NCBI RefSeq assembly: GCF_012516315.1
Contig: NZ_CP051185.1
Span: 1,725,403-1,789,402 of the forward strand
Length of the DNA: 64,000 nucleotides
Reading direction: 5' to 3'
DNA from: Limnospira fusiformis SAG 85.79
GTDB taxonomy: Bacteria; Cyanobacteriota; Cyanobacteriia; Cyanobacteriales; Microcoleaceae
Of this stretch, positions 63,686 to 64,000 are shown in pieces. Position 1 is the first letter of the stretch; each line of letters starts with the position of its first letter. Position numbers and translations under genes: made by a program. The notes under the pieces are model-generated. The model was not told the DNA's origin, ran no database searches, and worked only from the letters and a program-made list of their open reading frames with translations.

Positions 63686-63919
63686 ATGACTTCAACTCCT
63701 GAATTAATGAGCCGAATTACGCAAAATCCCGGTCAATGTGGGGGTCGTCCCTGTATTCGCGGGATGCGAATTAGAGTCACCGATATTTTAGAAATGTTAG
63801 CGGAAAATGTGAGCATTTCTGAAGTTTTAGAAGATTTTCCCGATTTAGAACTAGCAGATATTCAAGCCTGTCTGCTGTTTGCGGCAAGACGTACTGATTT
63901 TCCCAGACTCACCGCATGA
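63686..63919 (+). CDS. DUF433-family antitoxin
   Basis: 77 residues from ATG 63686. ITQNPGQCGGRPCIRGMRIRV is the DUF433 signature, followed by the helix-turn-helix VTDILEMLAENVSISEVLEDFPDL in its usual place, read here as two helices. DUF433 proteins pair with DUF5615 PIN-like toxins, and such a gene starts in its stop codon (ATGA). A longer frame from 63653 has no ribosome site. Confidence 0.88.
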   Translation: MTSTPELMSRITQNPGQCGGRPCIRGMRIRVTDILEMLAENVSISEVLEDFPDLELADIQACLLFAARRTDFPRLTA

Positions 63920-64000
63920 AAATTTGGGTCGATGCTCAACTTCCGCCTACGTTGGCAAGTTGGCTGACAGAAACCTTTGGTTTAGAAGCGAGTGCATTGC
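63916..64000 (+). CDS. DUF5615 PIN-like toxin, cut by the window end
   Basis: 28 residues visible: MKIWVDAQLPPTLASWLTE. The VDAQLP start with its Asp is characteristic of DUF5615 toxins (also called Mut7-C-like PIN). It overlaps the DUF433 antitoxin gene by four bases. Confidence 0.8.
   Translation, partial: MKIWVDAQLPPTLASWLTETFGLEASAL

Noticed and set aside
1..64000. tRNA or rRNA genes
   Set aside because: I saw no cloverleaf with CCA-adjacent stem or rRNA signature while reading; a tRNAscan run would be decisive.

Overview
The window reads as chromosomal DNA of a filamentous cyanobacterium of the Arthrospira/Limnospira (Spirulina) group. HIP1 octamers (GCGATCGC) are dense throughout. I recognise the 368-residue delta-6 desaturase DesD of Spirulina, and there are cyanobacterial genes such as petL-like, an Hli protein, nrtABCD behind an NtcA promoter, and a futC-like ATPase. 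Repeats are unusually abundant. All identifications come from reading motifs; no database was searched.

Layout. 1-4.5 kb: end of a CRISPR locus with a CARF-domain ancillary protein (type III hallmark), cas1, cas2, a leader with a good promoter and an array of 14 full 37-nt repeats plus one cut repeat. The array stops abruptly in a 60-bp copy of cas1, fused at a HIP1 site to the 5' end of a lost gene copy. 4.6-10.2 kb: three tandem genes for membrane proteins with a kinase-like N-terminus and an 8-bladed PQQ propeller (24 nearly identical blades, four hypervariable codons each), then an FHA-domain gene. 10.8 kb: a degenerate orphan CRISPR repeat. 11-19.5 kb: glycosyltransferase-like gene, recN, a 57-bp tandem array, pyrD, a 1.67-kb array with higher-order structure, a BrnT/BrnA pair and aroB. 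19.6-26.7 kb: petL-like gene, two polar amino-acid permeases preceded by an overlapping 41-codon ORF, futC-like gene, a coiled-coil protein and desD. 27-35.6 kb: palindrome plus heptamer repeats and a metal operon feoA-feoB-feoC-like, DUF2202, HMA2-like and a P-type ATPase. 35.7-37.7 kb: hli gene, a small membrane protein, cobalamin riboswitch and cobW. 38-45.3 kb: a type II restriction-modification pair whose nuclease has an early stop, a nucleotidyltransferase, Uma2, a damaged toxin-antitoxin (TA) pair, an SH3 protein, and a lysS-like gene and a convergent toxin gene that have both lost their 3' ends at one scar.

45.7-63.9 kb is the most unusual region. A 4.4-kb NACHT-HEAT (STAND) gene lies in an island of TA modules, and at least eight partial copies of its 3' end, all in the same orientation, separate those modules. 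The pairs are in different states: intact, antitoxin only, toxin with two nonsense codons, remnant. Two antitoxin genes share an identical first half and differ in the second. The nrtABCD nitrate operon is embedded in this island, has a textbook NtcA promoter, and carries a TnpB fragment read in frame into nrtB.

Common thread: three kinds of probable self/non-self or conflict system (CRISPR, restriction-modification plus TA, STAND) lie beside housekeeping metabolism. Both large receptor-like families are built from near-identical repeats with a few hypervariable positions, a pattern expected of diversifying recognition proteins.
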